Shown piece by piece: positions 10,000 to 22,600 of a DNA stretch of 64,000 nt. Origin of the DNA: Euglena gracilis (taxonomy: Eukaryota > Euglenida > Euglenophyceae > Euglenales). The notes below the pieces were generated by a model. It was not told the origin of the DNA, searched no databases, and saw only the letters and a list, made by a program, of their open reading frames with translations. Where the stretch lies: positions 6,570,170 through 6,634,169 of the forward strand of contig CP154956.1 of assembly GCA_039621445.1 (NCBI GenBank), given 5' to 3'. The first letter of the stretch is position 1. The number at the start of each line of letters is the position of its first letter. Made by a program: the position numbers and the translations under genes.

Positions 10000-10025
10000 C
10001 GAAAAAAAATAGACACTCAGAAAGT
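10000..10025 (-). other. Genomic copy of the Euglena-type spliced-leader sequence
   Basis: Read on the minus strand, this begins ACTTTCTGAGTGTCTA and ends with eight T then CG. By memory this equals the whole 26-nt E. gracilis spliced leader. It is not followed by GT as in an SL RNA gene; it runs straight into TTCGCATATCATGTCGG, as in a mature trans-spliced mRNA. It stands at the 5' side of retroelement 2, in the same orientation. The likely origin is reverse transcription of a trans-spliced RNA. Confidence 0.85.
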
Positions 10026-10383
10026 GTCCAATCTTGAGCTGCTGCTAGCGAGATTCCTTAATAGGCAGTCACGCGTTGTCGCGTGACCAATTCTTGTCTT
10101 GCTGTGGGCCAAAAAGTTTGAAAATGGGATGTGTATTCAACTTTCAGTTTTAAGAAAGTTTTGCAAGTGGATGGTGCATATGTTCCACTTTCAAGGGTTT
10201 GAGAAGGTTTAAATGGGATTGCCTGTATTCAACAAGAATGGTTTAAAAGATTGGATTCTGTCTGCATTCAACTTTCACTTTTAAGAAGGTTCCCAACTTG
10301 TTGGTTTTTTCACGCAGACAGAAAGATTATTGACATCTGTGAATCTTTTGTGCTTCCAAATAAATTGTGTGAATCTTTGATTG
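10026..10383. other. Intergenic region between retroelement 2 and the transporter gene
   Basis: A/T-rich sequence between divergent units. It holds a perfect 8-bp hairpin (GTCACGCG-TTGT-CGCGTGAC, 10068-10087) and two copies of TTCAACTTTCA(G/C)TTTTAAGAA (near 10137 and 10268). No start, motif or RNA gene is recognised; promoter elements cannot be named. Confidence 0.4.
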
Positions 10384-10443
10384 AAGTAAATCCCCCGCCC
10401 AGTTATTGTTTCCAAAGTTGGAATTTCATTCACCCCCAGAATC
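10384..10443 (+). promoter_or_regulatory. Probable trans-splicing acceptor before the transporter start codon
   Basis: A pyrimidine-rich stretch ending in CACCCCCAG (AG at 10438-10439) lies four bases before the ATG at 10444. In an organism with spliced-leader trans-splicing this would give a very short 5' UTR (leader plus AATC). This is inference from context. Confidence 0.5.
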
Positions 10444-10658
10444 ATGGAGGGTTTTATGAACTACAACAATGGAAGCCTTGCTCCTGCTGCAACACCTGCA
10501 GAAGACTACTATGCACCTTCAGAGGAGGACGTTTATCAACCTCTGAAGGACGATGCCATGCGAGTGCCTTGGCCTGACGACAGCCCTAGTGCCCGCATGG
10601 ACTTGTATGAGTGGTTTCGGGATTATTACATCCGTTTCAGATTTGAACATCGGGGTTG
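10444..10658 (+). CDS. Transporter exon 1
   Basis: ATG 10444-10446; 71 codons plus 2 nt. Encodes an acidic cytosolic N-terminus ([18 protein letters not shown]... [16 protein letters not shown]). Start chosen because an AG acceptor precedes it by four bases and the end fits TG|GACCAGGGG (CAG at +4). No family domain here; assignment to this gene rests on phase and border fit with exon 2. Confidence 0.65.
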
Positions 10659-13600
10659 GACCAGGGGCAATTCTCCCCTTGCCTCCTCCCCCAAGTGGCA
10701 AATGGCCTTGACCCCTTATAATTAATTAACCCTGGTTAAGTAGGGGGACAGATCTGGTTTTTTTTGACCTGCAAATTTGTCTTTTGTGAATGGTTGGCTT
10801 TGCCGTGACTGTTGTTTTGTGGAAAATTTCAAAGGGGGTGCTACCCCCGTGACCCCCCCCCGTGACCCGCCCGTGACCCGAGAATCGAGCCTTCAATTTT
10901 CATACAATGCATCAACCTTCATCACTTCAGCCTTTCTTTTCATTCATCATTTCAGCCTGCTTTTTGATGTCTAGGTGGCGTTTTTGGTTGCTTTTCATCA
11001 ATTTTCTGGTTCAAACAATTGAAAGTTTGCCTTGACATGGTCTAAGAATGGAAAGAAATGCCAAGATTTGAGGGGAAAAAATTTTCGACCCAAACAATGG
11101 CGCTTCTTTGCCATATGAATTTGGCCCAAAACATTGGCAAAAGGGGAGATTGCGAGTAGGAAAGAATTTCATGGCAAAAAGGGGGGAGGGAAAACATGAA
11201 ATTTTTGTGGAAGAAACCCCCCCAAAACAGAAAATAATTGTCCTCACCCCACCTTCCATTTGGACAACCAAACCCCTTTTTGGCACCCAACGTCCAAACG
11301 CAACTCCACATCCAAAAATGGCCAAAAATCTTGCCCCCTTTAAAAAAAAAGTGCCAAAATTGGTGCATTTCTGCAACCAAAACAGATTTTTTGGCTACCT
11401 TTTTCAAAGATGGCAATCAAAAAAACAAAAAAAAACAAAGAAACTGTTTTTTTTTGTGTTTTTTTTTATAAAAAAAAAACGCCAACAAGGATTTGGGAAT
11501 TTTTTGGGAAAAAACACAGTCTCACCTCAGTGATGGTGAAGACGACACAGTTTTTTTAAAAACAAAAACACGCTTTTTGCCAGCTTTGCTTTTTTGTTCC
11601 CCTTCAAAAATAGCCATTTTGGGCCATTTTTTTTTTGAAAATGGGCCAAAAATGCATCCCAAAAAATGTAACGGTCCAGAAAATCCTGACAAAATTCCTC
11701 ATCAAAAAAATGAAAAAATGACCAATTTTGGACATAAGAATCACCAAAAAATGACCACTTTCAAACCAAATTTTTTTTGTTCAAAAATGACCCCAAAATG
11801 GCCAAACATGATTATTTTTTGGACCCCAAAAATCACCGATTTTAGGATGCGTACATGGATGCTGCCTCCCTACCACCTCCAAAGTGGCATACTTCCCCCG
11901 TGACCCCCCTGTGACCCCCCCCGGTGACCCCCCCGTGACCCGCACCACCCCCAAATTTTCTGCCATCGACATTGTTGAAGGTCTGCTGAACCTTATGGCC
12001 TTTCTTGCATCCTGATGTCGTCTGAAAACCACTTTCCCATCATGCTCTTAACAACCGAAAAGGGCCCTGGCAAAAAACAACAACATGAGGTCAGTGGTTT
12101 GAGGAAATGAAAAATCCCATCTATGTTCCGGCGGGGAGTGGGGGGAGCGTATGCATATGCTCTCGCAAGAGGCGATTCTTTGCAGAGTTTGGGTGAAGCT
12201 ATGCTCCCCACCGTGAATTCTAGCAACTCAAGCCACCCGCTCACCAACCACTGCTCCCCACGAACATGAAAAAACAAGTTTGGGGAGGGGGGCTGGCACA
12301 CCTGGCAGCCAAATTCTTTCCCGCAAAAACAAACAGCTAAACCCTCCCCCCAAAGCGGCAGATTTTGGTTTACTCCCCCCCTCCAAGTGGCCATATGAGG
12401 TCCTCCCCCCCCAAGCGACAGAGTCGAAAACTTTGGTTTTCTGTGACAAGAACTGTGTTTGGGCCAACAGTTAGGGGGGAGCCTGGGGGGGGGGGGTCGC
12501 CCCCAGGCCCAAAACACTGTTCTTGGTTTAAAAACGTGTTCAGCCCGCCAAATGCCTGCCCTGAAATTCGTGGTCATGAACACGTTTTCAAAGGATTAGG
12601 GTTAGGGTTTGGGTAAGGGCAGGGTTTGGGTTGGGGTTGGGGCCAGGGTGAGGGGAGGTCGAGTTGCGAACAACCTGCCAAATTTTCCGATTGCAGCTCG
12701 AAGAGCCGGCCATCACCCCAAGCAAAACGGCTCCTCCCCCCCCCCCAGTCGGGGGGGAGGGGGGGGGGGAGAACCCCTCCCCCCCCCCCCCCCGAAAAGA
12801 AATGGAAATAATAAATCCAAGTATTCCCAAAGGGGGTGTACCCCCCGCGACCCCCCCCCCCCACCCACACATGGAGGGGTTCCACATCCCATTAGGAGCC
12901 AAAAAGTGGCACCTAATTCCTAATTTGCACTCAAATTAGGAATCAAAATTGCCAAAAATGTGTGACAAATTCCTAATTGGAGCCATTTTGGACCCAAAAG
13001 TTCTAAAAATAGGTCCCATGTGACGTTGTATGAAAGGTCACACTTGTCACGCATGACCCGTCAAAACTTCCACGTTCCCCCCGCGACCCCCCCCCCCCAC
13101 CCCCCCCCCCCCCCCGCGACTCATACACCCCCAAAGAATCAACCGATTTTGCATTGCCAAAATTGGGGGGTGTTTTTCCAGTTTGGGTTCCTGTTGCCCC
13201 TGCATTTGACCTGGCGGACATGGGTGAAGTCTTTTTTCCCCATTTTCTCTGTCATCTTCTCTGACACCTTGGGATCTGTGCAAAACAAGGGAAGTGGCCG
13301 TTGTGCCAGACAGTCATCAACCCAAGGCTTGATGGCATCCCTACAATTGATATATGAACCTCAAGCGTCCCCCCCCCAACTTTTTCCGTTGTGTTCAGTG
13401 AAAAACAAATTGTTTTGATGCTGCAGAAATGAGGGTTTTTTAAAACGTGGGATTTCCATGCGGAGCTCTAGAAGCTTGAAGCTTGAAGTTCTCGGAGCTC
13501 TAGAAGCTTGCCCAGAAAATGCAAGACCCAGCAATGGGTTCTTGGACCCATCCCCTGTTTCCTGTGGTCAGGTGTGGCAAGCGAGCTCATTTTGGTGGTT

Positions 13601-16600
13601 CCTTTTTTTTTGTGGAGGTGGCACTTTGTGTGCATGACACAACAACAACCCTTTGGGGGGGCCCCGGGCGGAATATTGGCCATGCTAGTTCTGGAGGTCG
13701 GGCCGACCTAGGTCGGCCCGACCTATGGTCGGCCCGACCATGGTCGGGCCGACCTAGGTGTTATCGACCTTTGGTGGTCGGGCCGACCTAGGTCGGCCCG
13801 ACCACCACTATTCCGCATTACCCCCCCCCTTTTTTGAAATTTAAGCCCCCCCCCCCAGGTCGGGCCGACCTAGGTCGGCCCGACCTCCACTATTCCGCAT
13901 TACCCCCCCCCTTTTTTGAAATTTAAGCCCCCCCCCCCGGACCAAATTCCTCTCAATTTGGTTTGCAAACTGCCAAAATGTCAAGGTTGGGGATGGAAAA
14001 GGGTTAGGTTAGGTTAGGTTAGGGATAGGGTTAGGTCGACTTGCACCCGAGAAGGGGTTGGCGGATAAAACGGGTATATTTTGTTAATGAAAGGGATAGG
14101 GTTAGGTCGACTTGCACCCGAAAAGGGGTTGGCAGATAAAAGGGGTTTATTTTGTTAATGAAAGGGATAGGGTTAGGTCGACTTGCACCCGAGAAGGGGT
14201 TGGCAGATAAAAGGGGTATATTTTGTTAATGAAAGGGATAGGGTTAGGTCGACTTGCACCCGAGAAGGGGTTGGCAGATAAAAGGGGTTTATTTTGTTAA
14301 TGAAAGGGATAGGGTTAGGTCGACTTGCACCCGAAAAGGGGTTGGCGGATAAAACGGGTATATTTTGTTAATGAAAGGGATAGGGTTAGGTTGACTTGCA
14401 CCCGAAAAGGGGTTGGCAGATAAAAGGGGTTTATTTTGTTAATGAAAGGGATAGGGTTAGGTCGACTTGCACCCGAGAAGGGGTTGGCAGATAAAAGGGG
14501 TTTATTTTGTTAATGAAAGGGATAGGGTTAGGTCGACTTGCACCCGAGAAGGGGTTGGCAGATAAAAGGGGTTTATTTTGTTAATGAAAGGGATAGGGTT
14601 AGGTCGACTTGCACCCGAAAAGGGGTTGGCGGATAAAACGGGTATATTTTGTTAATGAAAGGGATAGGGTTAGGTTGACTTGCACCCGAAAAGGGGTTGG
14701 CAGATAAAAGGGGTTTATTTTGTTAATGAAAGGGATAGGGTTAGGTCGACTTGCACCCGAGAAGGGGTTGGCAGATAAAAGGGGTTTATTTTGTTAATGA
14801 AAGGGATAGGGTTAGGTCGACTTGCACCCGAGAAGGGGTTGGCAGATAAAAGGGGTTTTTTTTGTTAATGAAAGGGATAGGGTTAGGTCGACTTGCACCC
14901 GAGAAGGGGTTGGCAGATAAAACGGGTTTGTTTTGTTAATGAAAGGGATAGGGTTAGGTCGACTTGCACCCGAGAAGGGGTTGGCAGATAAAACGGGTTT
15001 GTTTTGTTAATGAAAGGGATAGGGTTAGGTCGACTTGCACCCGAGAAGGGGTTGGCAGATAAAACGGGTTTGTTTTGTTAATGAAAGGGATAGGGTTAGG
15101 TCGACTTGCACCCGAGAAGGGGTTGGCAGATAAAAGGGGTTGGCAGATAAAAGGGGTTTATTTTGTTAATGAAAGGGATAGGGTTAGGTCGACTTGCACC
15201 TGAGAAGGGGTTGGCAGAGAAAAGGGGTTGGCGGATAAAAGGGGTTTATTTTGTTAATGAAAGGGATAGGGTTAGGTCGACCTGCACCCGAGAAGGGGTT
15301 GGCAGTTTAAAAGGGGTTTATTTTGTTAATGAAAGGGATAGGGTTAGGTCGACTTGCACCCGAAAAGGGGTTGGCAGATAAAAGGGGTTTATTTTGTTAA
15401 TGAAAGGGATAGGGTTAGGTCGACTTGCACCCGAGAAGGGGTTGGCAGATAAAAGGGGTATATTTTGTTAATGAAAGGGATAGGGTTAGGTCGACTTGCA
15501 CCCGAAAAGGGGTTGGCAGATAAAAGGGGTTTATTTTGTTAATGAAAGGGATAGGGTTAGGTCGACTTGCACCCGAGAAGGGGTTGGCAGATAAAACGGG
15601 TTTATTTTGTTAATGAAAGGGATAGGGTTAGGTCGACTTGCACCCGAGAAGGGGTTGGCAGATAAAAGGGGTTTATTTTGTTAATGAAAGGGATAGGGTT
15701 AGGTCGACTTGCACCCGAAAAGGGGTTGGCAGATAAAAGGGGTTGGCAGATAAAAGGGGTTTATTTTGTTAATGAGAGGGATAAAAGGGGTTTATTTAGG
15801 GTTGGGATTAAGGTTTGGGGTTGGCCATGGAACTGATTTGGCCTTTCACCCCCCTTTTTTTCAATATGGGACATTTTCCGACGTTTTTAGGGACATTTTG
15901 ATGGGTTTCCTTGCATTTTACATTGAATTAAGCGAATCAAAATTTTGAGGGGGGGGGGCTTAAAAAATGAAAATGGGGGGGGGGGGTAATGCGGATTTTT
16001 GGAGGTCGGGCCGACCTGGTCGGCCCGACCTCCAGAGGTCGATAAGCCATGGCCAAAGGTCGGCCCGACCTCCAGAACTAGCATGGCCAATATTCCGCAC
16101 GGAGCCCTTTGGGGGGACCCTCCCCCCTCGTTTAGCAATGTTTTTTCACATAAGGCACAGACCTCTGATGCTGAGTACACATGGTCATTTCTGTTCACTG
16201 ACATTGTTTGTGGCTGCACCGTGGCAGCAATGCTGATCAGAGGTGCATCAGAAAGGTTACGTTTTGGTGGGGTCCAATGCTATTATCCTGCCCATGAATT
16301 GAAAGCTCTTCTCAAGGGCTTTCGAGAGAGGGCCAGAATTCAGCCATGATCGCTGAAAATAAGACCTATGTGCCTGATGGCTGAATTCTGGCCCTCTCAA
16401 GGCACATAGGTCTTATTTTCAGCGATCATGTACCCTCACCCCCCCCCCCCAGATTTGCCTTTTCGGGGTTTCCGGGCGACCTCCCCCCCCCCTCAGATTG
16501 GCCCTTTCGGGGTCTGGGTCTCGGGTTTTCCCCCACCAGACTGGCCCTTCGGGTTTTTCGGGCACCCCCGCCCCCCCCCCCCCTAGATTGCCCCCCCCCC

Positions 16601-19600
16601 CCAGATTGGCCCTTTCCGGGGCCTCCCGGATGCAATCTGGGGGGGATGGAACATGTGATCGGCGATTTTCCGGGCGCTGTGCAGTGTGGCTGAGTTGTGT
16701 GGGTGCCAACTGTGCCTGAGCTTCGGGATTGGACAAATCAATATGTCAAATTTTGGAATACCCTCACCTTGAAATTCCAAATTCCCCTTTTTACCTGCCC
16801 CCCGTTTGGCTAATGGCCGGGCTCAGACAATTGCTTAAGCACTGTCCCACCCCCCCCCCCCGGGGGGGGGGGGTGGGTGACTGGTTTTTTCAGAGTGACT
16901 GACTGGTTTTGGGCCCGGACCCCCTCCCCCCCCCCCGGGGGGGGGTCGGCCAGGAGTGGGCAAAAGTGGCTTGAGTGACCCCGGCGCCGAAGGCGCCGGA
17001 AAAATTTTTTTGGCCTAAAATGGCCTAAAGTGACTGGAAAGTGGCCGTTTTTCTGAGTGGCCGACCCCCCCCCGGGGGGGGGTAGTGACTGACTGGCTTC
17101 CCAAAAAAAAGTGACTGACTGGTTTTTAAAAAAGTGGAGTGACCCCCCCCTCCCCCCCCCGGGGGTCGGTAAGCAATTGTATGGCCGGGCTCCTTCGGAT
17201 CCCCAATTAGCCAATTAGGGGGGGGTGAGGGTAGTTGCACCTTGATCGAAAGCTCTTCTCAAGGGCTTTCAGCAGATGGCCTTAGACTTCAGCCATGCTG
17301 CGAGGTATTCTATTGCAGAAATTCCCCAAAATTGTCCAAAAGGAAATCATTGCACAAAAAACCCCAATTTGTGGCCGAAGATATTTCTACAAAAGCATTT
17401 GGACACTTTTTGGAACCCCCCCCCCTGGTGTGTTATTTGGGCACCCGAGCTGGGGCCCCAGGGGGGGGGGGGTGTTATTTGGGGGGGGGGGGTTATTTTT
17501 ACATGGAAAACAGGGGGGGGGGTTATTTGGGCAGGGTTGACGTTTTTTTGTTTTTTTTAAAAAAACAAAAAAACATGTTTTTTTAAAAAAAGCAAAAAAA
17601 ACATGTTTTTTTTTGGAAAAGCAAAAATTGACCTTTTTCCTTGCGAAATGGCCATTTTTTGAGGAAAATTTTTCGGGGGTGGTTCGGGTCACGGGCGGGG
17701 GGGGTGGTTCACGGGGGAACACCACATTTTCGATGGCCAGATTTGGAATCACCGAAAACGAATTTTTGGGGAAAAAATCCTTTTTTGGCTCCAAATTAGG
17801 AGTCCCCCAACCTAAAATTAGCATTTTGACACCAAATTAGGCATCACCATTCCAAATTTTGTAAAATTTATGCCTCAAAATTATGAATCTATCTGAATAT
17901 TTTGTCAAATTAGGCATCACCGGCCAAGTTTTTTTCAGAAAAAAAATTGGCCGAAAAGGGTCTTAGGTCGGGTCCGGGGGGGGGGGTCACGGGGGGAATA
18001 CCCCCTCTAAAGTTTTTTTTTATGTGTGAAAATATTTCCAAATCTGTGTTTTCTGGTGCAAAAAATCATGCTTTCACACAAAAAAAAAACAAAAAAATGA
18101 ATGCTGCAGAAATAAAAAATGAACTTTTTTCCAAAAAAAACATTGCAAAAATTTTTTCCTCCAAAACCTCCATGACGTTTTTTTTTGTTTTTTTTAAAAA
18201 ACATGTTTTTTTTGTTTCCAAAAAAACAAGCCGTCAACCTTGTATTTGGGTGCTCAAAATCAGCCCCCGAGGGGGGGGGGTGTTATTTGGGAGGGGGGTT
18301 TACTTGTTTATTTATTTATTATTTTGTCTCCCATTTGCCGGCTTCACACCCGAACTGGCTTCTGGGACGCCGGTTCGGGCAGGAATTTTCTGGTGTGAAG
18401 CCGGAGCCCCCAGACACAACAGGTTCAGCAGGGGCGCCGGGCGGCTCGCTTCGCTCGCTCGCGCCTGTCGCCCCTGCTGAATCTGTTAGTATCGGTCGAT
18501 TTCTGTAAAACCTATTTTGTCTGGGCCCGACGATTTCATAAGTTTCATAAATTTCTGAAAGTTACCGAAAGTTACCGAAACTTTCAACACTGAAATTTGA
18601 AGTTCATAAATTTCATTAATGGCACAGTCCTATTCTATACAGAATTTTGTTTATGTCAGTAGAATTTCAGCACATGTGTCGAGCCCAGAAAATAGGTTTA
18701 ATAGTTGCCACATCACCCCCTCAATTGAAAGCTTCTCTTATCAGACGACCAGCGATGACAACTGTATCTGGCCAAATTGTACAGAACGCTTACTCTGAAC
18801 TTCCAGAAAATGAAACGGGACATCCCAAGTGCAGCCAGTTGTGATCATATGACCGCAAAATTTAGTCCTTGTCTGGTTTCCAAACCAACCCCATAGGAGC
18901 AAAAATGTCGGAAAAAAAAAGTGGAACGTCCAAAATGTCCAAAATTTAACCAAAAATTCCGAATCTGACCAGCAACAGATTTCAATGGAATGGAAATCGG
19001 CTGACCTAAACAGGCGCCTGAATGGAAATTGACTGACTTGAACAGGCGCCTGAATGGAAATTGACTGGCTTAAACAAATTCAGCCTAAATTCTGTATACC
19101 ATGCCCCCCCCCCCGAGCTATTCCCGTCCCCAGGACCCTTTACGGCCCAATGGGAACAGTACGGGGGGGGGGAACAGCTCGGGGGGGGGGGGGACAGCTC
19201 GGGGGGGGGGGGACCTAGGTCCCCCCCCCCGAGCTATTCCCATACCCGACCCTCGGGCAACCCAAAAGGGGTCATTTTTGGCAACTTTTTGGATGTTCGC
19301 AAAAAATGGTCAATTTTGAGCACATTTGCCAAAAGGTGATTTTTGAAAATGGTCCAAAAACGTCGATTTTTGACCACTTTCTTAGGAAGTTCTTTATAAA
19401 AAGTGCTATGACAGTGAGCTATTCCCGTGCCCCCAATGGGAATAGCTCGGGGGGGGAATAGCTCGGGGGGGGGGGGATGGTAAGTCAGTAGAAATTCAAG
19501 ACAGGTGTCGGGCCCAGAAAATATGTTTTAATTGGGGGCAGCATGGCACTGGATTCGAGATCGATGGCACTGAACTGCCAAATCTGTCGATTGGCGATCA

Positions 19601-22600
19601 CAGATTCATGTTAAACTTTCCGAGTTTCTGATTAACCCTAAAGACAAAAGAGGACTTTTTTGGGGGGCGCAAATCCCTCCTGGTGTCGCTCTGCCACCAG
19701 TCCCACAGGGTATGTCCTACGCAAAAATTGCTGGCCTGCCCACTGTTTACGGGCTCTACGGCGGCTTTCTGCCGCTGATCGTCTACGGGTTGCTGGGCAC
19801 ATGCCGCCAGCTGGGGGTCGGTCCTGTGGCAGTGACCTCCTCGGTGTTGGGCAGTGGTATACCTGACACCAATCAGGCTGGCCTTGGTTGAGGCGTTGCA
19901 AAGGCTGATGCGTTTCTCCAGATGATCCTTGCCTGGTGCCTTGTAAGATGCCAGGCTGTCAACATCAAGCCATACCCCGTGCAATCCTCTCCAAACAGCC
20001 CTGCGGACCCAGTGGCGCAGATGGCCTACAACAAGGCTGCCATCCAGATTGCTTTCATTGTTGGATGCATGTACACTGGAGTGGGCCTTCTCATCCAGAG
20101 CATTCCCTGTGAAGATGTGGAGAGGCATTGCAAAATACTCAACCCCATTTTCCTCCATGCGCTTCATTGGACAGACCCCGTTAGCGAGCATTCCCTGTGA
20201 AGATGTGGAGAGGCATTGCAAAATACTCAACCCCATTTTCCTCCATGCGCTTCATTGGACAGACCCCGTTAGCTGGGGGTGTTCAGTCGTTTGCACCTCA
20301 GTTTGTTCATAAATGTCCTCTGTCCCATTTTCACTGTTTCGTAGTTTTCAGCAGGCCAGGGTGCTTTCAATCTAGGGTATTTGAGTGAATTGGACCTCAT
20401 CCCTTGGGGGGGGGGGGTCCAGAGGAGCTTTGAACGTGTCTTTATAGTCCATCCACGAGTTTTTATAATTTTCCGCCTTTTGGTTGCTGGATGGCAATGT
20501 ATTTTCGATTTTAGTGGACCAAGAATTGACCAAGAAAAGGGTCAGAAAAGGATTGGCCAGGGCATGTTTGGAGCCACAGAAGAGTCCATTTTTTCCATAA
20601 TTTGCAGTTTTTAGGGCATTTTGTAGTTTCGATTTTTTTGGCCCCCTGTTTTACCCCAGCTTGGGGCCAGTTCCAGCTGGGGTCAGCCAGCAGTTTTTTC
20701 CTGCCAGCCTCGATTTTCCAGCCTCAGAACTGGAGCAGGTCACCCCCCCGGACCAGCTCCAGGGACGCTCAGCGACGCCCTGGTCCAATCCTGCAGCAAT
20801 TGGACCAGGGCTCCAATGCTGCCCAATTTTTTTCCCCTTGGTCCAGCTCTGTCTCCAACCTCGGCTGGCTGACCAACTTCCTCAGCCATTCTGTCATCTC
20901 TGGGTTCATGTCTGGCACGTGTGTGATCATTGGTATGGGTCCATGCCTGTCTTCAATGTGGGACGGTTTGTTTCCTGTTGTGACGGCTCTCCCCCCCCCT
21001 GATTGGCTAATTGGGAGTCCCAAAGGACGGTCCATAAGCCAATTGGGGGGGGGGGTCAGCCTTATTGCCCCCCCCCCAAATTGGGGGGGTCCGAAGGAGC
21101 CTGGCCATTAGCCAAAAGGGAGGGTGAGGGTACTTTTTGCGTTGTGACTTTTTTTTGGCACCTGGGCCCAGTTCCAGTCAGGGGACCCCTATCGGGGGGT
21201 TCAGCCACAGATTTTCCAGCCTCTGAGGTCCCATCCATCCAAATTTTCCAGCCTCTGAGGTCGAACTCCCCTGGGGTTGATTGTTTTTTATTCCCCAACG
21301 TCAAAAAATATATCTTCGATTTTTTCCCGAACCTGGGATGAGACAGTTATTGGAAAGGGTGGGGAACGGAGGTGTACAGGTGTCCCCCCCTGGACCTGGA
21401 GGGGGTCCGGCCACCATCTCCCATCTCCCAACCCCATGGGTGGTGGATGGGGGGGGGGGCGAACCCCCCAAGGTATTACGTGAGCGTTGGTTTTGTACAG
21501 GGGTCCACCCCCCCCAAGTTCCGGGGGCCCCAAATGCAACCAAAATTTTTTCTTCCTCGGCGCTTCGCGCTGGCAGACTTATGTTTTTAGCATCTGTTTT
21601 TATTAATTTGGATGAAAACTCACCTGAAAACGCAATTTTGGGCATTTTTGTGGCCCCTCAAAAAAAAATACCATTCCCCCTCCCCCTCTCACCCTGCCCC
21701 CCCCCCCACCAGGCCCCCGCGTTTCCGGGGGTGCCAATTTTTAGGTCAAATTTTTCTTTTGGTTCTTTCGGCGCTGAAGGTTTTTTCTTTGAGCAGATGC
21801 CATGGAGGGTGGGGAGTCGACCCCCCCCCCACCTCCCGGCCGCTTATTTTTTAGGGCTTTTCCTTGGTCTTTTGGATTTTCCAGGTCTTGTTTTCTGATT
21901 CTCAATCGACCCAGGGTGGGCTCAAAGGCATTCATTAAATTGATGTCGGATTCTGGCTGCTTTCGCCCCAGTCCAAATCAGGTATGCCTGTGGCAAGTGA
22001 AGTACATCTTCGGTTACAACACTCATCCTGGCCCCCCCAACGTCACCAACACCACAAAGATAACGACTGTCCTGGTCAATGTCACTAACCTGACGACCAA
22101 TGTCACCAAGATTTGGTCCCTTCTGTCGTATTCCCCTTCCCATGTTGACGACAGATTGGTCAGATGACAGGTTTTCAGACCACTGATTTCGGCCTCTTTA
22201 CAAGGTTAAAGACATCCCGCAGATGGTTTTCAATCAGCATCTTTTTTTGGGGATGTTGTGCAAGGGGGTTGAACGGACACTTTCGGCTTTCGACTCCCCA
22301 GGGGGTGGTCAGGTTCGGTGGCAGGGCATTTTTTTAAAGACCCCTGGGCCAGACCCTCCCCCCCCCCTACCTCAAGGGCCTTGTGGATCCCCCGCCAGAG
22401 GCGGGTTTTTGGCATTTTTTTTGCCTTTTTTCGGCACCCCCCCCCCCCCCCCAGGGGGCAGGGGGTACCCTGGTGGGTGGGGGGGGGGGCTGTTTGGGGG
22501 TGGGTGGTGGTGCTCCGGTGCCAAATGCGCCAAGGGACATTCTGTGTTGGTCTGTCTGGGTCGGTTCGGGGAAGGGTGCCCCAGCCCTGCGCAATGGCAC

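Larger units (their letters stand above)
5000..10025 (-). mobile_element. Non-LTR retrotransposon 2 (2A-containing, with a spliced leader at its 5' side)
   Basis: A near-complete minus-strand element: spliced-leader sequence at 10000-10025, a 5' region of about 475 nt, one 1425-codon frame, and a short 3' region with a 72-bp tandem repeat. No poly(A) tail or clear target duplication was found, so both ends are provisional. Being head to tail with element 1 suggests repeated insertion near the same site or insertion into a relative's end. The open frame suggests recent activity. Confidence 0.75.
13308..16172 (+). other. Intron 2 (non-conventional)
   Basis: Starts AGACAG, ends CTGATGCT. About 85 percent of it is the inverted-repeat element at 13668-16098. 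The left remainder holds C/G runs and a GGAGCTCTAGAAGCTTG direct repeat (two copies, 13461-13511). Confidence 0.65.
16235..19698 (+). other. Intron 3 (non-conventional)
   Basis: Starts GATCAGAGG, ends GCTCTGCCACC (CAGAG pairs with CTCTG). It contains a crossed double inverted repeat (16326-16430), a MITE (16825-17180), an exact 23-bp direct repeat GAAAGCTCTTC...GGGCTTTC (16301-16323, 17248-17270), paired hairpins (18337-18487) and a CCTAGG-centred palindrome (19196-19235). No other gene is visible. Confidence 0.7.

Noticed and set aside
10000-10025. Functional SL RNA gene
   Set aside because: The leader is not followed by a GT donor or SL RNA body; it continues into unrelated sequence.
13990-14030. 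Chromosome end (telomere)
   Set aside because: The GGGTTAGG tract is short, internal and bounded by an inverted-repeat element with genes on both sides.
14022-15780. CRISPR array
   Set aside because: The 71-bp units are contiguous with no variable spacers, in a eukaryotic intron.
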